Shown in pieces: positions 38,401-47,460 of a DNA stretch of 64,000 bases. The stretch spans positions 62,001 through 126,000 of the forward strand of contig VXCM01001539.1 of assembly GCA_014773175.1 (NCBI GenBank), in the 5' to 3' direction. Positions within the stretch are counted from its first letter, which is position 1; each line of letters begins with the position of its first letter. The notes under the pieces are model-generated. The model ran no database searches and was not told the origin of the DNA. It saw nothing but the letters and a program-made list of their open reading frames with translations. Source of the stretch: Lucifuga dentata. Taxonomy: Eukaryota; Chordata; Actinopteri; Ophidiiformes; Bythitidae. Both the position numbers and the translations under genes were made by a program.

Positions 38401-41400
38401 ATTTCTGCCTCATTTACAAGCCCTGTGTAAAAAAATTGTTGTGAAGCATTCACACTTTGTCATGGTGGGAACAATTATCATTAATAAGCCTGTAAGGTAG
38501 CAGACTGTGCCTTTTAAGCTCTGGGTATCTTTAAATGGCAATTAAGATGCAGAGTAATGAGTCTCAGAGCTGTCAATTTAGGTCCTGGGCTACCGTTGTA
38601 ACATCAGACTCCAGAAAGCAATGGCGTCACAATACAGCGTGTTTGTGAGGAGTTATTTTATTTATTTATTTATTTTTACTACCAATGAGGTGCAAAACCT
38701 CCAAAGTTTTGAATTTTTATGATTCAGCATTCTTTGAAGACAAGTTAAGAAACAAAAACATAAGACTACATGTATTTATATCTAAACTGTGGATTTCTCT
38801 GTTTCCACTCAGTGGTGGGATGCCACAGACCTCCAGTGCCCACCCACGGTTCCACAGAGGGTGTGTTTCATCACTCGGGGGCACGCATCACTTTCCGTTG
38901 TGATCCTGGGTTTGAGCTGCGGGGCTTTCATTCCGCCATCTGCCTGAGCGATGGCACCTGGAGCGCGCCAGCCCCACAGTGTGGTAAGATAATTTATTTC
39001 TTCTGCCAGATAATTAAAGTTTGGGATCTGAGGAAACCATATGTGTTTCATTTGCTTGTCATTGCCATTCACTCTGCCCCAGAGATAAAGCAGTGATTTG
39101 TAACGGGAAAGCCACAGCTCACTGACTGAGCATACAGATGGAAATACGATCTGAAGAATTGAAAATGAAATTCAACAATCTATCTTTGGAGCATTTTTTT
39201 TGGTTGAGTGTGGCAGAATAATATCCACACATTGCAGGTGGTGCAGGACTGCTTCCATTTTCCACAACTAACATGTGTGAACTGAGCTTTTCAAGAAGGA
39301 CTCGTAAAAAAACAAAATAAAGAAAGCATGAAAACACTTGGCTTTGAAGTCTATGTGCACTTGTCATCATTTCCAGTTAGGAAGAACTCAAAGTGAATTT
39401 AGTTTAGTCAGGGTCTCTCTCCCTGTTATGGGTAAACTTTCCCACAAACCTGGTTACCAACAATCCCACATCCAGGATTTACCAACTTATAAATGGGCAT
39501 AAAAGAAGCAGAGATGCAACGAAATGCCAAGCGCATGTGCAACAGTATTTAATATTATTTAATATAAGATGAATCTGTTGATCCCTGTGGATTAAGTGCT
39601 TGGTAAAAGAAACAAAGCTATGTGTCAAAAGCTCTGATTGGGTACAGCATTGTTTGTACTGCAAAGATTTACTATATTTCCAATATTATGAATTTGTAAA
39701 AATTCCTGTAAAATGAACGGATGGTGACTTGTAAAGATTCTAAAGATTATGATGTGCTCCATCAGTGCTTCTTACCTTAATGTAAAGGCAGTATTTTTGG
39801 GATTTGCAGGAATAATGACTTTTTTTTTTTAAATACATGTAACTGATTGTGAGGAGCTTCCTTCATATTTTCATCTGTGAGCCTGAACAAAAATTACTCC
39901 ATGCAGGTTTCATTGGTGGTGTTGGTTACCATGGCAAGTTGGCAACTGAGCTTCGTTTGAATTCAAGCCAGTTTTGTAAGCCAGGATTTAGCTGACATGC
40001 TAATCCTGCTTCATCAGACAGGCCCCAGTTTTATGTTCATCAAAACAAAATTAAGTTTTCACACTGAAAGAGTGTTTGTACCCAAAAATGAATACAGGTA
40101 AACGTGTGGTATGGTATTTTGTGATGTTTTAGTAATTATTAGGATAATGATGTACCCTGGAATTTTTTTTAAAAATAGAAATTGTGTCATGACATGGAAA
40201 AGGTTTGGAAAATACTGATGTGGAGTAGAAAGCGGCTCATTTGCAGTGTCTACAAGCCTGAATTGTTTTGTTCCCTCTCCAGTGCCAGTGGAAAGATTCT
40301 GTACCCTCCCACCCAAACCAACACATGGGGACCACTTCTTGGTTTATGGACCCAATGATGTGCTCATTGCTCTACAGTACCTGTGTTACCAGCCCTATGA
40401 ACTCAGTGGAAACTCACAGAGGACGTGTCTGGCAAATAACACCTGGAGTGGAACTCCTCCTGTTTGTACCAAAGGTCAGAAAAAGGGTCTGGAATTTGTT
40501 TGGAATTGGATGAGTCATTGCTGACATACAGTTCTTTGTTCTTCTGTTTTTATAACAAAATAACAGCATGCTTACTGAATCTTTAATGAGTAACAGAAAA
40601 GGTGAAATATGGCCCATTCAGCATGTCTAGTCAAGTTGTAACAAGAAGATTTACAATCAGCCATTCACTGACAATTCAGTAATTACAGTATGTTTTTTTT
40701 TTTAATGTTTTTTATCCTCAGTGAATAACACGCTCATTGAAGCAGAAAAGGACAAAGGCAAGCCAAAAGAGACACAAACAAGCAAAGAAACAGACATATA
40801 CAGTGACAAAGATATCAGCAAAAACAAAGATAAAGGTCGAGATGATACCACTGGAGAAAAAGAAAGGGTGGGAGAGAAAGATATAAAGACTGAGCACAGA
40901 AACACCACAGCAGTAGACACAGAAGATAAATATAACGGAACCACACCGGAAACAACCTTGGCTGAGGATAAAGATGAAACGGGGGGAGAGGAAAGAAATA
41001 CTGGGTCAGAAAAACCTACTGTGGGTAGCAAAGATAAAGTGGATAGGGAAGACACAGACAACAGCCTAAACACAGTTGAAAAGAAAGAACCTGAAGTGGA
41101 AAAGCTGCCAGAGAAAAAAGATGGTAGGCCAGATACCAACTTGGGAACAGATGTTACTCAGGAAACAACAGACATCACAGAAATAGTGCTGCTAAAAGAA
41201 AAGGGACAAGAAGAGAAGGAGAGAAAAGAAGAGCAGGTGAATGGAAAAAGAGATCCAGGTAAACTCGGTCCTAATGACACCAAACTGAAGACGGTCATAT
41301 CTGAGCGAGAAAACACAGTGGAGATATTTGAACACGAAAGGACAGAGAACAACACCATTAGATATGTTACCAATGGCATTAAGAAGGAAAATAACACTAT

Positions 41401-44400
41401 AGATTCCACAGAGCAGGGCAGGAGAATCATTCCCACTAGAGGCAACATCACCTTGTACAGAGCAGGAGGTGTGGAAAATGGGAAACCGACAGAAAAACCA
41501 ACAATCAAAGAAGACAAGGCAGAAAAGGATTCTGAAGAGAAAACAAAGGAAGAAATAGAAAAGAAGAGACAAGAGAATGCAAAGGAAAAGGAAAAAGAAG
41601 GCAACCAAATCATCATGGGTAAGAAACTCATTGAGATAAAAGTAAGTGGTATCCCACCTTGCCATGGGTCTTCAGCCTCATCCTCTACCTGTTCCCCTCC
41701 TCCAGGGATGAACTGTCCACCTCTTCCTCGCTTGTACCATGGCTACCACCAGGTGGTGCCAGAGCTGCAGCCTGAGACAGTGGAGTTCATCTGCAACCAT
41801 TCCTACGCCCTTAGTGGTGATGCCCGCCGGACTTGCCAGCCAGACGGTACCTGGAGCGGCAAACAACCCTTCTGTGTAAGAGGTATGCTGGTCTGTTTTG
41901 TGTAAGAAGTATGCTGGTCTGTTTTTTTTTTTTTTTATTGTATGTAGGTTTGTGAATTGCCCATCTGTTATATGCTAGTACTTGGCTGCATGACTGTGTT
42001 TGTGAAATACTGTATATTTGTATATTTCACACAGGCTTTTTTTCTGCTGCTTACAGGATTGATTAATATATTGCACTTTGTTCAATTTAGCATTTCCCAC
42101 AACTCCTTCATAGGTCCAATTAACACTCTTCAAATCACAACAGCTGGCTCACAGCAGGTGCTAATTTGGTGTGTCTGTGTGTGTGTTTTTTTTTTTGTCA
42201 TTTCCATGTACATGCATGTGTATTTGCAGCATGTCGAGAGCCCAAAGTGTCAGAGTTGGTTCGACAGAGAATTCTGCCACCGCAGGCTCCATCCAGGTCA
42301 GTAATAATTGAACCATCCATCAACAGCACAATAGATCATATATAGACACTTTTATTAAAATGTTATACATGCAGACTTTTAAATGATCCTAGAATTTAAA
42401 GGGAGTAAGTCATGTTTTGCAGTATATGTCTCTGCAAACACATTCAGAAGCATTTATAATATAAGGGGTATGGATGCATACCTCTTCTTCTCCCCTCAGA
42501 AAGACACCAGTGCACAAGCTTTACTTGTCTATACTGGGCCAGCAGCTCCAGTCTGACAGCCCCACTAAAGGCCCTCCAGTGCTTTCCCAGCTGCAGCAGG
42601 GCTTCCACCATCTTTACACACATATAGAGTACGAGTGTGCATCTCCATTCTACCAGCACTCTGGCAGTGCTCGTCGTACTTGCTTAAAGACTGGGAAGTG
42701 GAGCGGGCGTCATGTCTCCTGTTCACCAGGTGAGGGCAGCAGATTACCACTAGTTGCATGACTGTGGAAATCTCCACCCCACTCATAATGCACTTGTAAA
42801 GATGCAGACAGGCACATTTTAATACTGCAATTTATAACCACTTGTCAACATTATGCGAATACAGATTGATTATGAGTTGTCTCACCACACACGATGTCTT
42901 CACAGTCTTTCTCTGATGAGGCAGCGTTAACAACGTCCCCCAAGGGTACACAATCTGTAGTAGCATTTCTCAAAATATGGAGGCCGCCTATAATTGCTGA
43001 CACAGTGCAATACCTTGTCAGTCTGCTCATCCATCTCGACATCATCCATCTTCGGCGTTCCTGCCAGCTCATTAATAGCTGAATATTTCCTCAGCCGCTG
43101 AGCATAAACACCAACAGCTGACATTCATCTGAGATAGAGGCCGTGACAGATTGATGCATCATCTTAATGATAAAGGAAGGCTTCCTTCATGCTGTAATCA
43201 AGTGTTCAACTCAATTACAGAACAGCCATGTCTCCTCTTTCTTTAGCAACAACAACAAAATTCCATGTAAAAGCAATTTGATTGGTACCTGTCATTATGA
43301 CAAAGGTTGAACATGTGGTGGCTGTAATATGGATGTTTGTACATTGCCACTGATAATTAACAAAATGGCGACACATCCATGAACCTGTAAAACACATCTG
43401 TATGACAAGGATCCAGTAAGTGGATCATTTGTATCCATTTTCCAACTGTATTTCTTATGGAAGGCAAAGAAACCTGGCTTCAACTCTTTTGCAAACTAAT
43501 ATTCAGAAAGAGTTTTCATCATCCAGTTTACACATCATCATTCAAAAGATAAGAAAACCTTATATGCTGAAAATCTAATCTCTCAAGCAAAACCCATGCT
43601 TAAAGTCTTAAGACACAACATTACTTCATTCCTTGTTTTCTAAAAAGGGAGATAACATATTAGCATCCCCCAGACATGCCAAGCAAGTGTATTTTATGAG
43701 AACAAATATCGTTTTTGTAAATGGATCATGTGGATATTGTTGGATTTTTTTTAGGGATTCAGTGTAGCAAGAATCCCTTTTAATAATAATAGATGCATAA
43801 TTTTAGACAAACATTAGAAACATTGCTTAAATTTTAGAAGAATGTGTCATTTTGGGTGTTTGGGTTGCCCCATTTATGTGATTACTTTGCTTTTTGGCAG
43901 ATAATCTGCAGCTCTGCATGTGTGAAATGAAAGGTTTCAGAATGAAAACCTGTTAAAAACAGTCTCACAGTGTCAACAGTGTTCACTCAGTTTCAATAAA
44001 AGTGTAGTTTTGTCTCGTCTTTACTTTCCCTCCTCTTGATCACCATCTTTCCTAATCTGTCCTCTCATCCTGTCACCTCTGCTTTGGCAGTGTGTGGGAA
44101 GCATCCAGCCTTTGACCCAGAGAGGCCGTCAGAGGCTCACTGGCCTTGGCTGGCAGCCATCTACTGCCGTTCCACCAATGGAGCTGAGACCAAGGTAACC
44201 AAGGCAGACAGCCAAGCAGAGTCCCTGAAGAAGTATGATGGAACAGGAAGTGGCATCCACAGTCAGGCTTCTGAATGGCAGCTGGTGTGCAGCGGGGCTT
44301 TGGTGAACCAAAGGAGTGTTGTGGTTGCAGCCCACTGTGTGACAGAGCTGGGGAAGGTGTACCCTCTGGATGCAGCAAAGATGAAGGTGGTAGTGGGGAA

Positions 44401-45277
44401 GTATTACCGTGACGACCTCAGTGAATACAAAGGTCTTCAACATCTAAGGGTATGCTAGTACTGATCTGTGTTTGGTCACAGCTTAGCAATTAACAATGTT
44501 TATTCCATTAAAAAAACAAAAAAACAAAAAAAAACCTCCAGTAGCCCCAATATCCTATTCAACATATATAGAGTGAATACATAAATTAAAACATTTCTCC
44601 ATCTCAGTCACTGATTTTACACGTTATTATTGTTATTATTGTTATTGTTGTGCTTATTGTTTTTAATCAAACTTGTGCATCTCTTTCTCCTTTAGGTGGC
44701 TTCCATTGCAGTTCATCCAAACTATGACCCCAATATTCTCGACTCAGACATGGCTGTGATCAAGTTGCTGGACAAAGCACGGATCGGGGAGCGAGTCCTT
44801 CCTCTCTGTCTCTCTCACATCCAGGAAGAGGAAGTGACTTCTGGGCAAGGCCTTGTGACAGGCTGGTCTCCACTACCCGATTCAGGTTTAGGTGCTGATG
44901 AGAAGGCAAGGGTTGGACTTGTTCATCTTGCTGATGTAGTTCCGTGCGAGCAGCAGTATGCTCGTAACGGTGAGCCAGTCAGTGTTACAGACAACATGCT
45001 CTGTGGCAGCCAGAAGCCTGACTATGGGCCTTCTAACATCTGCCCCTCTGACACTGGAGGTATCCTTGTCCTCCCTGCTGTCTCTGTAAACCGAGACAGT
45101 AACAATCAGAACCCATCCCCCAGTCGCACACAGCTGCAGGGGGGAAACAAAGGACTGTGGAGACTCCTGGGACTGGTGAGCTTTGGTTATGACCAAGGAG
45201 AGTGTGATCCTGACCTCTACACAGTTTACACGCGTATAGCCAACTTCAAAGACTGGATAGAGAGAAATATGAAATAA
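20257..45277 (+). CDS. pamr1: PAMR1 orthologue: secreted multidomain inactive serine-protease homologue (14 coding exons, overall span)
   Basis: Joined exons give a predicted 1188-residue protein with consistent splice phases throughout. Order: hydrophobic signal segment (about 28-47), Cys-rich N-terminus (57-150), CUB (152-261), EGF-like (262-298), sushi 1 (299-354), sushi 2 (358-418), Lys/Glu/Thr-rich segment (419-717), sushi 3 (719-776), sushi 4 (777-875), trypsin-like domain (877-1188). Sequence matches human PAMR1 closely, e.g. [33 protein letters not shown] and the C-terminal DWIERNMK. His957 and Asp1013 of the triad are present, but the active-site motif reads DTGG instead of DSGG, so it should be catalytically dead, as in mammals. 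PAMR1 is an extracellular protein linked to muscle regeneration and tumour suppression; its molecular role is unsettled. Human PAMR1 is about 720 residues with two sushi domains, so exons 7-9 are extra here. Confidence 0.93.
22440..22538 (+). repeat. Retroelement 3' tail with (TTCTGA)n
   Basis: TCTCGTTGTACTAGTACAAT and GACAATAAAG precede a TCTGAT hexamer array at 22510-22538. This motif typically forms the 3' end of fish LINE/SINE copies. Only the tail remains. Confidence 0.55.
22845..22845. other. Single-N assembly join in poly-A
   Basis: One N within an A homopolymer of about 35 bases; the run length is unreliable. Confidence 0.75.
24711..24734. repeat. Poly-A tract
   Basis: About 22 A in a row, possibly the tail of an old retroposed copy; no source element recognised. 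Confidence 0.6.
25319..25357. repeat. (TTCTA)n microsatellite
   Basis: About eight TTCTA units; in fish this pentamer often marks the 3' end of a non-LTR element. Confidence 0.9.
25730..26290. mobile_element. TTAA-family inverted-repeat MITE, copy D
   Basis: Left TTAA at 25730-25733, then GGACTGTACTGGTGATTTTG; the right arm carries TATATTGGGCTCAAACATGC, after which the terminus is lost. Lies within pamr1 intron 1. No ORF. Confidence 0.7.
28354..28530 (+). CDS. pamr1: pamr1 exon 2: Cys-rich N-terminal module
   Basis: 177 nt, phase 1 to 1. Encodes [17 protein letters not shown]...[17 protein letters not shown], closely matching the human N-terminal Cys-rich segment. Acceptor TTCTTCAG, donor CCAG|GTACAA. 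Confidence 0.93.
29273..29401. other. Single-N join flanked by exact 64-bp direct duplicates
   Basis: 29273-29336 recurs exactly at 29338-29401 around one N at 29337. Probable unmerged contig overlap within pamr1 intron 2. Confidence 0.9.
29510..29599 (+). CDS. Possible cassette exon of pamr1 (in intron 2)
   Basis: A pyrimidine-rich acceptor CTTTCTTC...CTATTTCAG precedes 29510 and a donor GAAG|GTGGGC follows 29599. The 90-nt interval is open in the phase-1 frame used by its neighbours and would insert 30 residues ([12 protein letters not shown]..., [10 protein letters not shown]) between exons 2 and 3 without breaking the frame. I do not recognise this peptide in human PAMR1. The frame could be open by chance. 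Confidence 0.3.
29766..29891 (+). CDS. pamr1: pamr1 exon 3: Cys-rich module continued
   Basis: 126 nt, phase 1 to 1. Encodes [16 protein letters not shown]...[15 protein letters not shown], matching human CTIFENC...GWYGGDCM. Acceptor TTTTTTCAG, donor ATGA|GTGAGT. Confidence 0.93.
   Translation, partial: VAVYLRTVSAVTMEHGDPGMTSSLVANTVLSVGLAGPVETA
29892..30516 (+). other. pamr1 intron 3
   Basis: 625-bp GT-AG intron; nothing further seen in it. Confidence 0.8.
30517..30631 (+). CDS. pamr1: pamr1 exon 4: CUB domain, first half
   Basis: 115 nt, phase 1 to 2. Encodes [20 protein letters not shown] and [18 protein letters not shown]. The first CUB cysteine pair and the CEWTI strand are clear. Donor CAG|GTAAGA. 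Confidence 0.93.
30961..31040 (-). repeat. Possible LINE reverse-transcriptase scrap
   Basis: On the minus strand a short frame reads [15 protein letters not shown], like the LDLSAAFDTVDH motif of L2/CR1/Rex-type reverse transcriptases. Too short to classify. Confidence 0.35.
33690..34463. mobile_element. TIR DNA-transposon remnant next to pamr1 exon 5
   Basis: TATACTCGAGTATAAGC at 33699-33715 is exactly inverted at 34441-34457, and both ends continue with weaker TIR similarity (GGGGGTCGGCTTATATACGG and GGGGGTTGGCTTATACAC at the right end). About 770 bp, no intact ORF. Probably a non-autonomous Tigger/Harbinger-like element; superfamily uncertain. Confidence 0.7.
34513..34730 (+). CDS. pamr1: pamr1 exon 5: CUB domain, second half
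   Basis: 218 nt, phase 2 to 1. Encodes [20 protein letters not shown]...[20 protein letters not shown] and [10 protein letters not shown], near-identical in pattern to human. It contains the CUB D-Y-V-E-V-R-D calcium-site region. Confidence 0.95.
34731..35280 (+). other. pamr1 intron 5
   Basis: 550-bp intron. At about 34855-34930 it has repeated CCTTAACC/AACCTTAACC motifs, a short telomere-like imperfect repeat. Confidence 0.8.
35281..35388 (+). CDS. pamr1: pamr1 exon 6: EGF-like domain
   Basis: 108 nt, phase 1 to 1. Encodes [20 protein letters not shown] and [16 protein letters not shown] with the six EGF cysteines. Donor CACG|GTGAGT. Confidence 0.95.
37725..37725. other. Single-N assembly join before poly-T
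   Basis: One N at the start of a T homopolymer. Confidence 0.7.
37983..38042. repeat. CA/TG microsatellite hairpin
   Basis: ACACACATGCACACATAC... is followed after ATACGG by ...ATGTGTGCATGTGTGT. The arms pair over about 26 bp with a 4-base bulge, so the repeat can fold back on itself. Confidence 0.75.
38813..38983 (+). CDS. pamr1: pamr1 exon 7: sushi/CCP domain 1 (extra relative to human)
   Basis: 171 nt, phase 1 to 1. Encodes [10 protein letters not shown]...[13 protein letters not shown]...[15 protein letters not shown]: four cysteines in sushi spacing and the diagnostic GTWS tryptophan. I find no counterpart in human PAMR1 as I remember it. Confidence 0.9.
38984..40282 (+). other. pamr1 intron 7
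   Basis: 1.3-kb GT-AG intron, AT-rich; nothing else seen. Confidence 0.8.
40283..40474 (+). CDS. pamr1: pamr1 exon 8: sushi/CCP domain 2 (extra relative to human)
   Basis: 192 nt, phase 1 to 1. Encodes [11 protein letters not shown]...[17 protein letters not shown]...[11 protein letters not shown], with four sushi cysteines. Its [11 protein letters not shown] resembles the [11 protein letters not shown] of exon 10, suggesting duplication from the ancestral sushi exon. Donor AAAG|GTCAGA. Confidence 0.9.
40475..40721 (+). other. pamr1 intron 8
   Basis: 247-bp GT-AG intron with a pyrimidine-rich end (TTTTTTATCCTCAG). Confidence 0.8.
40722..41618 (+). CDS. pamr1: pamr1 exon 9: 299-residue Lys/Glu/Thr-rich linker
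   Basis: 897 nt, phase 1 to 1, open throughout and flanked by good splice sites. The peptide has very high Lys, Glu, Asp and Thr content, no cysteine, and about seven Asn-X-Ser/Thr sequons (e.g. NTT, NGT, NDT, NIT). It is probably an unstructured, possibly glycosylated spacer between sushi 2 and sushi 3 in the extracellular protein. Not known to me in mammalian PAMR1. Its length is a multiple of three, so it could be skipped without a frameshift. Confidence 0.8.
41619..41705 (+). other. pamr1 intron 9: 87-nt intron, open in frame
   Basis: GTAAGA donor, CTCCTCCAG acceptor, 87 nt long and free of in-frame stops. If retained, it would add 29 residues ([13 protein letters not shown]...). It is therefore an exitron-like unit; splicing is favoured by the sites. 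Confidence 0.65.
41706..41882 (+). CDS. pamr1: pamr1 exon 10: sushi/CCP domain 3 (equivalent of human sushi 1)
   Basis: 177 nt, phase 1 to 1. Encodes [13 protein letters not shown]...[17 protein letters not shown]...[10 protein letters not shown], matching human NNSYVLSGNEKRTC...GEWSGKQPIC. The donor AGAG|GTATGC lies in a 26-bp tandem duplication. Confidence 0.93.
41873..41924. repeat. 26-bp tandem duplication covering the exon 10 donor
   Basis: TGTGTAAGAGGTATGCTGGT (41873 on) recurs at 41899 on as TGTGTAAGAAGTATGCTGGT. The second copy carries a G-to-A change just before its GT. Two candidate donors result, 26 nt apart. Confidence 0.9.
41883..42229 (+). other. pamr1 intron 10
   Basis: 347-bp GT-AG intron; T-rich, ends GTGTATTTGCAG. 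Confidence 0.8.
42230..42296 (+). CDS. pamr1: pamr1 exon 11: start of sushi 4
   Basis: 67 nt, phase 1 to 2. Encodes [20 protein letters not shown], matching human ACREPKISDLVRRRVLP. Donor CCAG|GTCAGT. Confidence 0.93.
42297..42499 (+). other. pamr1 intron 11
   Basis: 203-bp GT-AG intron ending TCTTCTCCCCTCAG. Confidence 0.8.
42500..42729 (+). CDS. pamr1: pamr1 exon 12: sushi 4 (equivalent of human sushi 2)
   Basis: 230 nt, phase 2 to 1. Encodes [20 protein letters not shown]...[18 protein letters not shown]...[10 protein letters not shown], matching human ETPLHQLY...YECISPFYRRLGSSRRTC...GKWSGRAPSC. Donor CCAG|GTGAGG. Confidence 0.94.
42730..44090 (+). other. pamr1 intron 12
   Basis: 1.36-kb GT-AG intron; no repeat or exon recognised. 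Confidence 0.8.
44091..44449 (+). CDS. pamr1: pamr1 exon 13: trypsin-like domain, N-terminal half
   Basis: 359 nt, phase 1 to 0. Encodes [12 protein letters not shown], a variable insert, then [20 protein letters not shown] and [10 protein letters not shown]. The catalytic-position His (about 957) is intact. The zymogen-type activation motif is not canonical. Donor AAGG|GTATGC. Confidence 0.94.
44450..44695 (+). other. pamr1 intron 13
   Basis: 246-bp GT-AG intron with A-rich and TTATTG repeats, ending CTCCTTTAG. Confidence 0.8.
44696..45277 (+). CDS. pamr1: pamr1 exon 14: trypsin-like domain, C-terminal half, stop codon
   Basis: 582 coding nt from phase 0 to TAA at 45275-45277. Encodes [20 protein letters not shown] (Asp1013 of the triad), [30 protein letters not shown] (Thr1115 at the catalytic Ser position) and [10 protein letters not shown]. 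Loss of the nucleophile is shared with mammalian PAMR1. Confidence 0.95.
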   Translation: MASIAVHPNYDPNILDSDMAVIKLLDKARIGERVLPLCLSHIQEEEVTSGQGLVTGWSPLPDSGLGADEKARVGLVHLADVVPCEQQYARNGEPVSVTDNMLCGSQKPDYGPSNICPSDTGGILVLPAVSVNRDSNNQNPSPSRTQLQGGNKGLWRLLGLVSFGYDQGECDPDLYTVYTRIANFKDWIERNMK

Positions 45278-46055
45278 AAATCCTATTGTCTGATTCCCTG
45301 CATGCTTCTAAAATATTCAACTGCTTTTACAATCTGTCATCTTTCCTTCCTGACATTCTGAGTCACTTTCTTTCCTCAGTATGTCTTCTCTCTGTCTTCT
45401 TTTTAAGCTTCACTTCCTGGACTCATCCACAAGAGCAGTTTTCAGAGGCAACACTGGACAACACAAGTGAACAGGGTGCTAACACAATAGATGTGTTGGG
45501 CATCAACCTTTAATCCGAAGACTTCGCTGTTCAGGTCCTTCAACCTGAGATTACAGACTTGAAAATGACCAGTAAACCATTTTAACCCACCTGGGTGATG
45601 GTTGCATTGTACTCACTGCTATGTACATATGTTGTAATGTAGTTAATTATTCTATCAGTTCATATGACTCCAGAGATGTACATATTGTATGGAAAGACAT
45701 AAAAAAAAATCACTTTTTGATTTAAGAAAATGTGGGTATGGTAAAAAAGCTTGTTAAAGTTTTGCTATTAATCATAGCATGATGTTTATTTGTAGTCTGA
45801 TAGCATATAGTGTATATGGTAAGTACAAAATCAAGCACACAGTTGTTTGAGCTACAGAAAATGAATCCAGGTCACAGCAACAACAACAACCTAAAACTTG
45901 TTATTCACAGATCAATTCCCTCTTCTCTGCTAAAATTGAACCAACTGCTTGAATTCTGACCCTCCTCCCTGTTTAGGGATGGATTTTACGCCTATGGAGT
46001 TGCGTCTTACATGGCCTCCACAAGGGGGCAATAAATAAATACATTATTATCAGGT
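45278..46055 (+). other. pamr1 3' UTR (predicted)
   Basis: AT-rich sequence after the stop. A canonical AATAAA at 46030-46035 gives a plausible end about 20 bases later; other sites are possible. Confidence 0.5.
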
Positions 46056-47005
46056 GTTCAGGAGCACCTCTGTAAGAGCAGGCCTCATTGTGTTGATTTG
46101 TTTTTTGTTTATTTAAATCATTCTGAAGAAACCAAATGGAATATTAGTTTAGGAGAGTAGGACATTTTAGTGTCATCTGTAACTTGGTACTTGGGTAACT
46201 TTCTGAATGTAGAGATTGAGAAAATATTTGAATTAAATATTTTGTTCAGAGTCTCTCGGTTACAACAGTGAATCACATTTCTAAGGGCCTGCTGTCCTTA
46301 TCTTTTAAATTCCTGTTCCTATAGTTTCTTCTTTTCTTCTCTTAATGGCAGCACGGTCTTGCAGTGGTTTCTCACAGCAAGAAGGTAGTGGATTCAAAAC
46401 CCTGTGCTGGCCCTGGTCCATTCTTTGCTGGACCATACTTTGGGTTTATACTTTAAGTTTTATTATTAATTACTTGTAAAGCGCATTGTAAAATCAGTTT
46501 AGTCATTAAAACATCCAGCCATTTAGAACACTTTCTATTATAACGGGCATAGTTGGAATGCAAAGCTGCTAAAATGTGTTTTTCACTCTACAGGAACAAC
46601 TGTGAAAGACTTTCTGTCTTTCTTCCACCCGTTAGGAATTAAACAAGAGCTTAGTATAGTCCCATGTTTCCCAGAGGAGAGTTCCATCTACTTGGGCTGG
46701 GAGATGGCCTGTTCACAGGCCCCCATTAGCTCATAGGGCATCATCAATAGAGAAATGGGTGACACTTTAACAAAACCTGACTACCCTTGGAACAGAGATA
46801 TAACCCAGAGCAAAGTACCTGACAATACTGAGAGAATGCTACCATGAGAACTCCAAAGTTAATGCTGGAAAAGCCGAAGGGCAAAATACTTAACATCAGG
46901 CTCGTACATAGTTTCACATAGTTTCAGTCCAGTTAAAAGTTGTATATCCTCAGTGCTTTGTGCAAAAATAAGATCCATTTGGATAAAAAAGAAAACACTT
47001 TGGCA
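46056..47005. other. Intergenic sequence, no gene seen
   Basis: Start of the pamr1-slc1a2 intergenic interval. It holds one SINE-like fragment (46347-46440); otherwise nothing recognised. Confidence 0.5.
46347..46440 (+). repeat. SINE-like GGCAGCA... repeat fragment, copy 2
   Basis: GGCAGCACGGTCTTGCAGTG then CTCACAGCAAGAAGGTAGTG and GATTCAAAACCC; the same family as 9911-10005 and better preserved at its start. Confidence 0.55.
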
Positions 47006-47460
47006 TTAAAGAACCATAATGGTGATTATACATATTTAAACCCAATGAGTACTACCCACATACATGGTGCGTTATTTTCCAAAACACAGTTTTCCTGTTA
47101 TTTTTGTCAAATCCCCTAGTCTTTCAAAATCAAATGCTCAGCTGATACACCACCTTAAAATTTAATGTTTCACCTTCTAACACGTACGTCCAGATGTAGA
47201 AGGAACGATCATTACTTTCTCTGAAAGCTGTCCTCTCCTGGGACTATATTCCCTGGCGGAAACATACATTTTCTTCTATGCTGCTCTGTGTTGGACCGGA
47301 TAAATTAAGTTACTTTGACAAAAAACTTAATAGACATTGTGTTCGCTATGACAGAATACTTATCTCAAGTAAATTCCAAGTCTCTACAAGCTGATATTAA
47401 TAGCATATTGGAATGAACTGAAATCAATGACAGTCTGGAAGGTAGGGGGAAAAAAATCAG
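47006..47460. mobile_element. TTAA-family MITE, copy E (right end truncated)
   Basis: Left TTAA at 47006-47009, then AGAACCATAATGGTGATTAT; it shares the CTTTCAAAATCAAATG and CACCTTAAAATTTAATG core with copy D. The right arm stops near GGAAGGTAGGGGG. No ORF. Confidence 0.65.

Larger units (their letters stand above)
35389..38812 (+). other. pamr1 intron 6
   Basis: 3.4-kb intron with a single-N poly-T join at 37725 and a CA/TG hairpin at 37983-38042. No further exon recognised. Confidence 0.8.

Noticed and set aside
40702..41139. Minus-strand Ser/Leu-rich open frame (145 codons)
   Set aside because: Antisense shadow of pamr1 exon 9; the Lys/Glu-rich sense strand makes its complement stop-poor.
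41158..41665. Two minus-strand open frames of 157 codons each
   Set aside because: Same cause: both overlap exon 9 in antisense and have Ser/Phe/Leu composition forced by the sense strand.
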